Of a stretch of DNA of 64,000 bases, positions 50,048 through 61,800 are shown one piece after another (positions within the stretch are counted from its first letter, which is position 1; each line of letters begins with the position of its first letter). The notes beneath the pieces were generated by a model. The model worked only from the letters and a program-made list of their open reading frames with translations. It ran no database searches and was not told the origin of the DNA. The DNA lies in assembly GCA_018389105.1 (NCBI GenBank), contig JACATO010000062.1:186001-250000 (forward strand), given 5' to 3'. Made by a program: the position numbers and the translations under genes. Origin of the DNA: Nautilus pompilius (Eukaryota; Mollusca; Cephalopoda; Nautilida; Nautilidae).

Positions 50048-50645
50048 TGAAGTTATATGTGGTTTTCTTGGCAGGAGAGCAAAAATTTTTTTTTTTTAAA
50101 GTATGAAAATGAAAACTACTGGAATTCCCTTAGAATTACTAATGTAAATGTGTTATTGCAAAAGAATTCTTTCTTTTTTTAGAAATGTTATGGAGTAAAT
50201 CACGTCTAGTTACCTAATACAATGCATCCTCCCGATGTTACCTGAGTTAAGAGCAGGTTTACGTTCCGTTGTCAGCTGTGAGTACCGAAAGCCGAGTAAA
50301 TACAGTTATCAGTAGAAAAATGCACTGCGTACCGGAACCGTGAAAAAAAAAGGGGGGGGTTCTTATTTACCCAGATGACATTTTAAAAAGACGGAACAAT
50401 AAGAATTAAATAAAAACACAGTTAATTTTAGGTGATTAATCTTTTACAAATGTTCCTTTTTAATTTGTGTGATTTTGTGGCCGTGATAAACGTGTGCATC
50501 ACATATTTCTCATTTGACAAAACAGGGGAAAACAGCAACTCTACCTTTCCATCCTAACGCGGTTGTGTCCCTGCTTGCAGTGGCTAGAACGTTCTATAAG
50601 CTCCAGCACGTCTGCTGTATCCTCAGCGAGTGCGGCATTAACGAA

Positions 50646-50648
50646 AGA

Positions 50649-50693
<45 letters not shown>

Positions 50694-50697
50694 AGGT
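50646..50697 (+). repeat. (GA)n microsatellite
   Basis: Nearly pure GA run with one GG interruption. No TGACGTCA core. Confidence 0.9.
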
Positions 50698-53153
50698 TTC
50701 CTATCACGCTCTGAAGCCATTTTGCTTTCCATACTTCCTGCGATGCGGGATACGGATGTGCGACTGGCGGGTTTTAAGGGGAGTTAATAACCGAGTTATA
50801 AGCGAAAAAACAAAGCTCGGTCATGGTCATGCTCGCAATACAGACTTCCGCGAGAGTGGATCGCTTGGTTCTCCCTGCACCGCCATCACGTGGTGTCGCC
50901 AGGTGAGGGTAGTAGGTATCGATACTTTCACTCGTGTGTCTAACAGCCGAGGCCCAGAACTCCCTCCACAGCGGTGTGCAGTCCGTTATCACATTTAGCA
51001 AACACTAGAAATTCCAGACCACCATTTTTTATTGTTTTATTCTACCAGGTTAAGGTTGCACGTGCATCCGACTGGGATCCCCTTCCAAGAAGAGCCAGGT
51101 GGTCTCGCACGTGCCTCGCCGCGGACGGCGGGTCACGGTCTTCTACTAAAACCCCGGTCGTTCCCCCCCCTCCTCGGGTTTCGCATAGTGTGATGTATTA
51201 TCATTAGGGGGAGCCTCGTTTTGACGAAGCCAATCGGAAAGTCAGTGCAAAACGCGATGGCGTCAGACTGATGGTCACGTGACGGGATACCTTCTCGCGG
51301 GTGTGGCAAAAGGGCTGCTACACCAGGAAGATCGGGCTGAAGTCACTATCCTCCCCCCCCCAACTGCTGTTGTCTAATTCCGCCGCTGAAAGGACAAACG
51401 GGGTAACTTCCGGAACGTGTTCCTTTCGAAACCCGCTTAAGAGGCCGACGGAGCGATGGCTGCGTGAAAAAAAATTTAGAAAAAAAAAAGGAGAAGGAAA
51501 CAAAACAAAACAAAAAAGGGGGGGCCAGAATGCAAAGGAAAAAAAAAGTTGATTATTCCGCTCCCTCACTCAGCCACCAAATCAGACAGGCTGAGCTCGC
51601 GCAGGTTCTGGGTAAAATGAAAGTACGAACTAGGCGAGAAAAATCCCGGGTTATTGAATCCGCGCACCTGACCCTGACGCAGAGGATGGGCAATTCAGGG
51701 TGGAGCAGCTGTCGGGGAAATAGCCATTTGTGTTTAATTAAAAGGCTTTATCTTATACCTCACAGAGAATGAAAGAACGCGAGAAGGGTGACGTCATTGC
51801 AACCATTATCCATGACAAGGTCATTTTTTCTTGTAAAAGTGACGGAGTTGTCTTTTTATAACTTATATATATAATATAAATATATATATAAATAAATGTA
51901 TTTAATTTGTGTTTTTTTTTAAAACTAATGCGCAAAGGTGGAATAGCAAACTTTTAATGACGCAGGAGACGAGACGTCCTTTTCAGCACAGCCACTGCAC
52001 AGGTTAGGTCCGGCCTCATCTAATTTTTGGACTAGGGGCTGAACAAAAGAATTAAGGATACTTTACGGATAAAAGGTTAAAAACAACGGCGCCAGTAACA
52101 AACGAGAGGGAAAGGGAGAAATATTGAGGAACCCTCTGGTAATATATTCGCCCAGGCAATAAAACGGGCTTTAAGTGCCCGGTCATTTGAAAGCCCAGGT
52201 GATGACAGTCGGTAGATACATACATACATACATAATATTATAAGCGCATACCACATCCGATCTGCCCCTTTCTTCACGTGTCTGCATGATCTCACCGAAG
52301 AAAGGGTGTACGGGGTGGGGGGGTGGTGGAAAATAACGCAGGGTCTGAGCGTGCTTAATCATCAGCGTGGTATCACCGTGGCCGGGAACACAGGTGTCCT
52401 CATGAATACTGAAAGTTGGTTAGGGTTGGGGGCGGGCGATCGCCATTGTGCCGCAAGATCGGACATATTGGTCGTCCGGGTGCCAAGTCAGTGCGTCGCT
52501 TCCTTAATGGGATTTTTGTGTAGAAATAAGAAATAAAGAGAGGGGATGCGGGAGAAGTAAAAACGAAATAAAAAATGAAATAATAAAGCATCATCAACAA
52601 CAACAACAACACAAACGGGGTTTGCTTTGATGGTCGGACCCGAAACGATGTTGGTGGAAGAAGATGCTGCTGCTGTAACCGGGCTGCTACGCTAAGGTTT
52701 ACCCATCAACCCCCCCCCCGGTTCTTGCTGTTCCTTTCACTTGGCTGGGGCACCCAAAAGTTTGCACGTGCAAAAAAAAAAAAAAAAAAAGACGAAGACG
52801 CGACGACGAACAGTTTTATAATGAGAATATTTACGACCGAACCTACGGTTTTCGCATTCCTCTAAAAGGGAATCGTTTAGGGCACATCGTAAACCATTGT
52901 TGTCGTCACTTTAATATCTTAGTGGTATTAAAAGGGGCCGGGCGCTTTTATACAAACCAAAAGACTTCCTGCCCCTTTGAAAGTAGCCACAAAAAACACA
53001 CGGTAAGAGAAGGAAAAACAAAAGAAGCTCTAGTCTTACTTTCTACTTATTAGAAATAATAAATATGTTATGTATGTTATTATCATTATTATTTATCATT
53101 ATTATGCACTTTGGAAATAACACCGAAACAAAAGACCACCTTTAGTTCGCATC

Positions 53154-53154
<1 letters not shown>

Positions 53155-53209
<55 letters not shown>

Positions 53210-53382
53210 AGAGGGTTATGACGTCAGTACACAGAGAGAGATATGACGTCAGTACAGAGAGAGATATGACGTCAGTACAGAGAGAGATATGACGTCAGTA
53301 CAGAGAGAGATATGACGTCAGTACAGAGAGATATGACATCAGTACAGAGAGAGATATGACGTCAGTACAGAGAGAGATGGTG
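53155..53382 (+). repeat. TGACGTCA/GA satellite array 5 (most regular)
   Basis: A (GA)n head of about 58 bases is followed by seven units, mostly with a 23-bp period (GAGAGAGATATGACGTCAGT then ACA). Six carry intact TGACGTCA and one TGACATCA. This is the clearest view of the monomer. Confidence 0.93.
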
Positions 53383-53460
53383 GCTCCGTGGCAGCGCGAC
53401 TAGCGGAGGACTTGAGTCTATTCGTGGCTGGCCGTGTTACGAACAGATGAGTGTCGATGG
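53383..53460 (+). repeat. tRNA-like head after array 5 (weak)
   Basis: GGTGGCTCCGTGGCAGCGCG resembles a tRNA/SINE A box directly at the end of array 5. The B box is unclear (GAGTCTATTCGTGG). This may be a decayed SINE. Confidence 0.25.
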
Positions 53461-55815
53461 GCGCCATGCGGTGAATTAAAGACACTGCTATGAATATCGT
53501 TTGAAACACCGTGGTTAATTTGCCAGTAGCATAGATATAATGAGATAAAAATCGATATATATCCCCACCCACACAGAGAGATGTTTTAGTGAGACAGGAA
53601 GATTCTAAAACGCACACAGCCCTTCTTGGCGAAGTATTCTAGCCAGGTCGTTCGCGCCAGTACTGAAACAGCACCTCTGAACACGTATTGACGGAAGTTG
53701 TTTACCGTTCAACTCGTCATCACAGCCTCTAGTAATATTTAAGCATCCACAAACGTTATTCTAAAAAATCCTCTCTGCCTACTGTTTAACAGAAAATGAT
53801 TTCAACACTTCTTTCTTATGGCGACCTGAACAAACGCCCGCAAACCGGACAAGACAACATAATCTTCTTCAACCTTTCTTCAAAGGAGATGCGTTCACTC
53901 GTCAGCCCATGGATCGTCTCTGAGCTCTAAAGAAAGCATCTACATCAGCTGGGTAACGGTGATTCAGTCATGCCTGGACCTCGTGTTCGTAAGAGAAACT
54001 AACCAAATATTGTAAACCGGAACTAGAATGTCTCGGGGTTTTACTGTTCTAGTACATTCAATGATTTCAGATTGTTTCCAACTTTTAAAGGTATTGCTTT
54101 GTTATTCTGTTATTTTGGCCGTGTCACGTTCCTAAAAGGCTCCATTTTTCTCTGTCGTGTTTTAGACAATTTAGTATACGAGCTACTGCTAGCCTCGTCA
54201 ACCGTGTAATGTGAGCTACAAGCTCCCTACTATTTTAAAAGATTCATGCAAACACGAAAAACAATAGGTGACCGATTCTTTCCAGTTGATGAAATCGCCA
54301 TTTGATAAAGAAGTTTATCAAGAAGGTCAATAAACTGACGGCTTAGTGCCCAGTTTCAGTTCCCCAATTTGTATCTGGATAATTGCCACACCAACACAAT
54401 AACAATACCGGCTAACACTGGTTCTAAGAAGCTGTTTACTCCGGGCCCCATAATTCACAGGGTTAATTTTCTGGAAGTTATGCGACAAAGAAGAAGAACT
54501 TGGTGGACAAGTTCTCTCTCTATATGGTTTTCTTTTTAAAACTTTAAAATCTTTTGGAAAGAACAGAGGGTTCTCGTTCGCTTTCGGTACTTTTAAAACC
54601 ATGAACGGAACGTCGTAGCTCTCCTGTCAAAAGAGGCCAAAGACACCATCTCTTACGTCATAGTTGTGCGTAGTACTGTGGTGTCTCGTTCATTGCTCAG
54701 GCTGTTGTACTGGATGGCGCTCGTATGTATCCTGACTTGCCTATTCATTTTTAACTTAGGAAAAAACCCAAATCGTTTATCTCCGACCTATTGACAAGGT
54801 AACAATTAAATCATTTCTTGGCGTGTATTTGATAATTTGCGGGTATTAATATTAGCAGCGAAATCGAGCCATAAATAGTAGTAATATATATATATTAAAA
54901 CTGCGTGGGCTCCAGCAGTCATGTGATATCGTAATACTAGATTTTGAAGAGCGGGTGCTTATTTTTAGAAGAAAAGTAGCGAAAGAAATCTCCCGGCGAC
55001 CTTATTAGTTAGATACGGCTAACAGGTGGCCAGAGGGGCAGGAAGTTTTTTAAAACTTGGATAAAGCCTTCCCCACTTTTACAGTTTTAACCCGTTTGCG
55101 CCTGTACGGCTTCGTTGTTGATTTAAAGGGCCGACCAAAATAATTTATTCCTGGTCTCAGTGAAAAACTCCCCCCCCCCCCACACACCCCGTTTTCTTTT
55201 TAAGTGATGTTCAGGGGAGACGCGGTGAGAACACGAGCTGAGGAGCATCTAAGACGGAAAAATAAAAGTACGCGACATTAAGATTAATGTTAATTCCCTT
55301 GACTTATTTTGTTTGCGGGCTTCCCGAGTGAGGTTACTCCAGTCGAGAATGCGGTGGGTGGTGGGAGGGAGGGGACCGTAAGATAAAACTGCCGATAAGC
55401 GAATCACAAAGAGTTCACTCTAGGATCAGTCTCGCTCCAGATAGAACCGCGGGTCACGGACGCGAGGTGGAATGGAGGAGGAAGCCTTTTTTTTTGTGGA
55501 GAGGGTGGGGGGGAGCGGGCGGCCGGCTCGAGACTGATCCAAATCAAGGGTCAGCATGGTCGGCTTCCTTGTTGCATGGGTCCCGGCTTTCCTGTTCAGC
55601 CCCTCCCAGTTTCTAGAACTGATAGCCTGGATTCAGCCCGCGCGCGCGCAGTGACGTCAGGAGTTGGTCGCCCACATCTTGAAACGTTTTCGTCGGGGTG
55701 GGGGGGGGGAATTTTCGGGGGCTGATTCGAGAAATCAAAGTGTACAGGCTGTCTGTACTAATGCGGGTTCCCCGGCATCCCGAAGACAAATGGGGTGCCT
55801 ACCTCATACCTACAG
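53461..55815. other. Intergenic, no gene seen
   Basis: It includes the dispersed repeat at 54654-54742. CpG increases from 55200. No exon recognised. Confidence 0.3.
54654..54742 (+). repeat. Dispersed repeat, longer copy
   Basis: It starts TACGTCATAGTTGTGCGTAG and ends TGGCGCTCGTATGTATCC then TGAC. Ends match the 8681 copy, with about 40 extra internal bases. The end also resembles bases 488-505. No coding capacity. Confidence 0.5.
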
Positions 55816-55914
55816 CGAGGAGAGAGAGAGGAGAGAGAGAGAGAGAGAGAGATGGAGAGATGAGAGGGAGGGGAGAGAGAGAGGGAGGGAGAGGAGAGAG
55901 AGAGAGAGAGAGAA
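55816..55914 (+). repeat. GA-rich microsatellite
   Basis: GA dinucleotides with GGGA interruptions, within CpG-rich DNA. No CRE units inside, but TGACGTCA lies at about 55651. Confidence 0.9.
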
Positions 55915-56199
55915 ATTAGGGGGGCAGACTCACAGACAGATAAAAACGGTTAGCCAATAATAATATTAACAATAATAATAACGATAATAAACAGAAAAGA
56001 TGAATTTGTAGTTGAATGCGCTACCGCTACTATGTTGTAGGCGCTCTTCGCAACATGGCGTCATGCGCTGCCGTTGTGACGTAACAGTGACGTAGGTGCA
56101 TAGGTGAGCGTGCGCCGAGAGCGATTTGGAAAACCCAGCATCTCTCTCAATAAGTTTGTTTTCTTTTCTTTTTTCCTGCATAGGTCTTCACGAAAAACA

Positions 56200-56472
56200 G
56201 GAACGGAACGAACCTAGCTACGCATTATTCGCACCAGAAACGTGAAAACTTCCTCTTCCGGTAGCCGGGTGGGTGAGTCACAGGTGTCGGACGGCTGTAG
56301 CCGCCGCCACCGCCCCCTGGACTGGGTTTGTTGGTCTACTATTCGCTGTAAGATTTTGCCCGTTTTTGTTGCCCCCCACCCACCAAAGTTAAACGGGTTA
56401 TCCCAGAGCCGACCAGCGACAGACCGAAACCGTATCGGATCGACGACTCGCTCTGACACCTAGCGGAAACCG
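56200..56472 (+). promoter_or_regulatory. Promoter-like CpG-rich stretch, possible untranslated exon
   Basis: CTTCCTCTTCCGG (about 56250) is an ETS-type site in CpG-rich DNA, and AAACCG before GTGAGTGT at 56473 is a good donor. Together they could be a non-coding first exon on the plus strand. No coding content can be tied to it. Confidence 0.2.
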
Positions 56473-56849
56473 GTGAGTGTCCGGCGAGGCCTCCATCGGA
56501 CACCAGGTCTCTGAACTAACCACGCCGTCTGGGTTCCGTTTTGAGCGCCTAGCAGAGGTTCTTAATTACTCGTCGCGAAGACAACGCAACGTGCGCTAGC
56601 TATTCAGAGTGCATCCCATCACTTGCCGCACACAAGTAGTTATTTCCTGCTTTAATCTAAGAGTGAAAGAAAAACCAAAAATATGCCAACAAGTAAAACC
56701 TGCTTCCGTCAGAGCCGATTGCTCGGCGCTGGAGTTCGGCAGAGGGGAGAACACATTGAAGTCGACTTTCCAAATAACTGACGATGTGATGACCTTATTA
56801 ATCCAACGGAATTCTAGCTATGGCGTCAACATGAAGCGACGATGACCAT

Positions 56850-57745
56850 TTATTCCACTTTCGGAATACGGTTCTCACCTTCCCACGAACATTTAGCATC
56901 CAATGCGTACAGTAAAAAAAAAGAGAGGACTTGTCCTGCTACGCTGTTATCTTTAAGATATCCTGCTTCATCACCCAGTAGTTTATTCTCTAGCGGCGCC
57001 AGTTGTTGTAGCACGCCAAACGGAGCGCCATCGTCTCTCAGGGTTTCCAAAATAATTTTAAGTCTCGTTCGTTGTATTTTCTTAGTTACAGAGCTGGTAA
57101 ACCGACCCGACAGCGTCACCACAAGAGTAAGCTACCCTGACGATCGGAGAACACACGTGGACTGCGCTACCTCTAGAAATAGACATGGCATCTCTCTACA
57201 TCCCCATCAAACTTGCCCCTGCAGCCTAGAGGCTCGACAGAATTTCCAGCCATACTTCTGATATGGCTGCTTCTTGGGATAACTGCGACGATGAAGATAA
57301 GTCCACCGAAATCCAATTTTGCACGTTTGTTGCTGACGAAGGCAGCACATCGTCCATATTTAAAATTCCTGTAAAATTTATCCGGGTCACGTGACATGTA
57401 CCTTCTTGTTTAAGAACGTCAACTGTAGCGTCGGTCGGCAGGTGTCGCACCGCGCGGGTCATCCACGTGTACTCGCCGCTCAGTGAGATTTCAAGCACGG
57501 ACGTGACGTCACTGGAGGTTCGCTTGCCACTGACAAAGGTTCGGCTCCCAGCAGCGCAGAGCCCGACAGGACTGGTCTCGGGGATTCCAGAATAGATGCC
57601 CCCGAAGCGGCAGAGTAAGTGGAGTGGAGTTTACGTCCGTCTGGGCCCTGGAACGGTAAAAGACTCGCGTAATAATCAGCAGCCAGCTTCGATCATCACG
57701 TGGAGCAAAAGCGTTGGCTTCAGGAAGGGGAAGAACCTTGGTCAC
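56850..57745 (-). other. Possible decayed coding region, unidentified
   Basis: Two minus-strand frames look protein-like. At 57498-57226 one has VRHLPTDATVDVLKQEG and a NDDVLPSS-like acidic stretch; at 57122-56850 the other has TRLKIILETLRDDGAPFGVL and NKLLGDEAGYLKDN. A third frame (57397-57173) is also open between them. The amino-acid mix is balanced, unlike the repeat frames. I do not recognise a family. It could be a decayed element or exons of an unknown gene. Confidence 0.2.
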
Positions 57746-59200
57746 GAGTGCTGCTCCAAACGGAAACCATCGCGCACCAACAGTCTTGGTCAGGTTCAGT
57801 AAAATGGTGGGAAATCTTTGAATTGTCTCTTTAATTTCTGAACAGTATTTTGGTTTTAAATAATGTTACATATGCGACCTGAGAGTTAATCAGTCTGAAA
57901 GTAAACCGATTTAACAACAACAGTAATAATAATAATAATAACTAGTCCTCTCCATCCCTGTATCTAACTATTATTACTATTTAAGTTACAGGATATAATG
58001 AAGCAGCTAATCCAAGTTATTTTAAAAATGTCCCTTAATGTTATGAAGTCTTTCTAAAAATAATTAGCTACTTCTCTTATTATAGCATTAATTACAGCTC
58101 ACCTGGGACCAGATGATTACCTTACTCGTGAACTGATCGTATTAACAGAGATAAATACGTGCGCACTCATGACAGGCGGTAGTCGATCTGTGAATACCTT
58201 AGGAGTCGAAAGTTGTAGTGCACTCTTATTTTCCATCTATCCGTTTTCACACTCCGCGAATGTCTTAAAGTTGTTTTATCTGTACTCATGCGGGTTGCGG
58301 ACGAACACTCGGGCAGCAGCGGTGGTGATACGGGGTCGAGTTCTGTTCCCCCACCCCACGCATCTTGCGGCTGCTGAGCCAAGACCTGACCGATAACGAG
58401 AGGCGTGGGGGTCGCTCCCTACCGCCGTGTGTCGGGGAGGGGCCGTGATGGCGATGTTGTGGAGCCCCCCCCGGACGATAAACACCCCGGCGGGGTTTAC
58501 TCGAGGACGAATGATTGCGTAAAACAAACAGGGATCGCGCCGGGACTTTAGGGTCTTGTGGACTCGGGCGTGATGCTGGCCGGCTGAGGAAGAGGGGGAT
58601 GGATGATGCGGAGGAAAGGTAAGCTGCTGAACCGCGCACCAAGCGCCCCGAAGACGGCGATATTTAGCGAAATTGTAAATATTTTAATAACGCTTCCAGC
58701 GAAGATTCGGCCGAGATAGCGCCGCCTATCGGATTATACAAACAAAACCCGATATTCCCCCACCCCCCCACGGGGTAAATGCGAAACGGTTCGTGTCCAA
58801 ATCTCCTATTTACACAAATGATTGTTTTGGGCGATAAACACGAGCCAGCATAAGGCGGCTGTTTGTTTGCCTGCTCTCCCGAGTCAGAGACGGAAAGGGG
58901 CCGGGTCGGTGACAAGACCGCATTGTAAACCATTAGAACAACAACAACAACAACAACAACGACGACGGGATCCCGGGGAACCCCGCGAAATGCGAAACAT
59001 ATGGTCAATGTTACTCTCCACCGAGCGCGAATTCGGAATTGATGCCCTTCGACAGAGAAGACAACAACGGGGGCCGGCTGTTAGCGGGTGGGTACCCACC
59101 CCCTGATAGGTCAGACGTGGAGTGGAGGGGGGGGGTGTAATACCGATCAGGGAGACCCGGTTGTCTCCCCTGGAATCCTGTTTCTCACCTCGGCGAGAAC
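57746..59200. other. Intergenic, CpG-rich on the right, no gene seen
   Basis: AT-rich 57830-58160, then GC/CpG-rich 58270-59250 with (CAA)n at 58939-58960 and several poly-C/G runs. Overlapping frames on both strands are compositional. Confidence 0.3.
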
Positions 59201-59275
59201 CCCGCCGTCGGAGGGCGGCCGCGATTCGAACCGAGGCGTGAGGGTTGCTGCACCCACCCCCCCTTAACGGGGCTA
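59201..59275 (-). repeat. tRNA-like B-box fragment (candidate SINE)
   Basis: On the minus strand CCTCGGTTCGAATCGC at 59221-59236 is a good pol III B box, followed by GGCCGCCCTCC. An A box is not clear upstream (AGCAACCCTCAC). Confidence 0.3.
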
Positions 59276-59471
59276 CATCTATCCGCAGATGAATAATTCG
59301 TAATCTTCGAGCGGCGCACCACCGTCAGTACCGATAATGCGTTCAGAGGCAGGTGCGGAGAAGTGGGAGGGAAAACCGGGCAGGGTCAATTAACCCCTTC
59401 GAGCACTGCCTGAATTGAGTTATCAGAAATACGGAAACATGCAACAAACGAATAATTGCACCCGAGATGTG

Positions 59472-60712
59472 TATATAACACACACACACAAGGCGAAATT
59501 ACAGCGCTTTCCACAACTCGTCCAAGATGTTTGACTTTCTCAATTGCCATATAACTAACCCCAGCCAAGGCATCTTTGAGCGCGCTCCATCAGCATCTTT
59601 ACATTCCAGATAGTTTTTCACCATCGCCAAAACTGGCTCCATGCTTGGGGTAACTGTCATGATGGATGAGAACCTGCCAGCAGTCGGTGTACCTTTGGTT
59701 TTATGCAAAACTCCAACATTCCTGGCTGATAAACAGCACCACAGTTGCGTTGATCCAGCCCAATGCTTCACTGTTGCTGTTGTACACTGACTGTTATTCT
59801 ACTCTTAGGTCTGCCTTCGAACAAGCTGCTGTTGATTATTGCCAAACAGTTCAAACTTGGACTCATCTGTAAAGAGTGCCTTCTTCCAGGTTTGGTCATC
59901 CCTCATTTCACTTCTACTGCACATTTAAACCTTGACATTCGGTTGCCTCTCAGCAGAGGTTTCCAGCCAGTTACTCATCTGACAACAACTTGCACTAATT
60001 TGTATCTTACTATTCCTGAAAAGGCATTAATACCCGTGAGTCTCAGCTAGGTCATTTGTGAGATCTTTACTGACTTGTCATCTGTCATGTAGAGAACATA
60101 TCCTGAGGTAGTTAACATCACTTTTGGAGAATTTGGGCTTCCTCCCTCGACTGCATCTGGTGTCAACAGTACCAGTTTTTGCTTATCCTCCTCGTTGCAT
60201 ATAGCTCCTTATGAAACATGAAGTTGGGCTGCAATCTACCTTCAGAAGCTAAGACTTTGATTTAAATGTACTTGTCTCGTGATATTTCCTTCCCAGGAGT
60301 CATTAATACGATGGCATCACTACCTATACTTTTATAGTCCTCCTGCCTGCATGACAACCAACCACAGAGTACTATATGAACACATAACTGTACTATGGGT
60401 TATTTCAGTTTTTGTACATGAGATGTAATTCTATCATGTGTTGTCTGTATTTTATCCCCAGTTCTCCTTTATGCCATTAATTATTTCCAATATTATATAT
60501 AACTGTAGAACATTCATAAATAAATGATTTCACCTAATGACTGTTTGACTTGATACTTATAGTTAGCAATAGAAAGTTAACATCTTTAAATCCATCAGTG
60601 GTACTACTACACTGTCATTAGCCTGTTTCTTTACTTTACAGTGGTAAGCCAAAGTCCAGGAATTTTTAACATACATTATTCTATTTACAATTTCAGTTGG
60701 TACAAATAAATC
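59472..60712 (-). mobile_element. Tc1-like transposon relic with one terminal repeat
   Basis: On the minus strand the frame at about 59892-59809 reads TWKKALFTDESKFELFG, holding the first catalytic aspartate of Tc1 transposases (LFTDESKF). After a frame change VKHWAGSTQLWCCLSA and NVGVLHKTKGT (59771-59690) match VKHGGGSVMVWGC and VGELHKIEG. AIEKVKHLGRVVESA near 59500 fits the C-terminus. The segment with the second aspartate (QQDNDPKH) is missing. At 60639 TACAGTGGTAAGCCAAAGTC is a typical Tc1 terminal repeat opening after TA. The other end is lost at a (CA)n run. Dead, but less decayed than the other two relics. Confidence 0.75.
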
Positions 60713-61235
60713 TAGTGAGCAAAAGTAAAGCTATGGAAACCAGTAAAAACCCAGTTTTATTAAATCATATATGGAGAATACAAATGCTAAATTTTTCTTT
60801 AAGATGCACTTGTTCTTCAGAAATTTGTTTGCAGTAGATATCAACCAGAATTATTACTTGTTGACCTTCTTAGATTCACATTCATCCATCAATGACATTT
60901 TGTTTACAGACATTTGTGAAAATAATTTGCATTGTCCAAGTTAACTTTTACTTTTTAGTTAAAATTATGCATGCCCTAGGAACGATGTGAATAATGGCCT
61001 CGGTAATAAATATCTTGTCAAGTACAGCACGTGGGCAGGAGTGTACAAACTGATGGGGAGTCCCATTCAATGTTATTAGCACATTTTTAAGAATATTTTC
61101 GTTCTTTGTCAAATAGGAGGAGGAATTTTGATGCTCAATAAATCAAAATGGCGGTTACCAGTTCAAACTTTACACCACATTTAAAGGCATAAACCATACC
61201 AGGACTACCACTAAAGCTAACAGATTTTTCTTTAA
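60713..61235. other. AT-rich, CpG-poor DNA, no gene seen
   Basis: Almost no CpG over several hundred bases and many TG/CA. No exon recognised. Confidence 0.4.
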
Positions 61236-61800
61236 GGAGGAAGTAAAAGAAATCCATTTTGTTAACAAGCCAGTGAATTAAAGTTTTGCACAGAAGTTAA
61301 TATTTTCCTCAGCCTGGTTCATCTCCATGATAATAGTGTGTCCAGAAAAAGAAGTTTGCCAGCTACGTGAGCCGCCAAGGTAAAAGGTAGGATCATCACA
61401 TTGATTCAAATCCGCCAAAATCTTTTTTAAGCATGAGTGATTGACAACCCCCCTCCCACAAAAACAAACAAACAAATAATGTCATCAACATAGCATGACA
61501 GAAAACCTGGCAACTGTTTGTTGCAGGTGGGGAAAAGCACCTTCTACTGCACACAAGAAAAAAGGTGACAAAAGAGACCCCATTGCTATGCCGTCCACCT
61601 GTTTGCATAACTGATTTTTAAGAGAGAATCTGCAGTTGTCAGGGTTATTAGCTGTCTAAGATGCCTTCGTGTTACATTATGACACAATTCCTGCAGACAA
61701 ACCCCAGCCGCAAAATGAAGGGGAATACTGGTAACTGCTGTTAGACTGAAGCTGTACACTGATTGCTCTCTTATGGAAATCCTGGCGTCAAACTTTTAAT
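61236..61800 (-). mobile_element. Penelope-like reverse transcriptase fossil
   Basis: Minus-strand frames hold the reverse transcriptase blocks of Penelope-like elements: a CKQVDGIAMGSLLSP block (family consensus QxDGVAMGSPLSP) near 61600-61560, a YVDDII catalytic block near 61480, and KLLFLDTLL (family consensus LPFLDVLV) near 61350. A CRFSLKNQL stretch just before the first block also fits. Only the middle of the reverse transcriptase is present. The GIY-YIG endonuclease and the terminal repeats are not seen. Broken, with several interruptions; old but still recognisable. Confidence 0.65.

Larger units (their letters stand above)
49190..53150. other. Intergenic, no gene seen
   Basis: It holds the inverted copy of the dispersed GTCATAGTTGTGCATAGTAC repeat (about 49990-50047), a (GA)n tract at 50646-50697, TCACGTGA palindromes at 49311 and 51275, a TA-rich run at 51866-51896 and CpG-rich stretches at 50840-51450. 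No multi-exon gene is supported. Confidence 0.3.

Noticed and set aside
50690-50732. Minus-strand AAAATGGCTTCAG start beside a CAGGAAGT ETS-like site
   Set aside because: The frame runs directly into the (CT)n tract after MASERDRKPL, and no donor was found.
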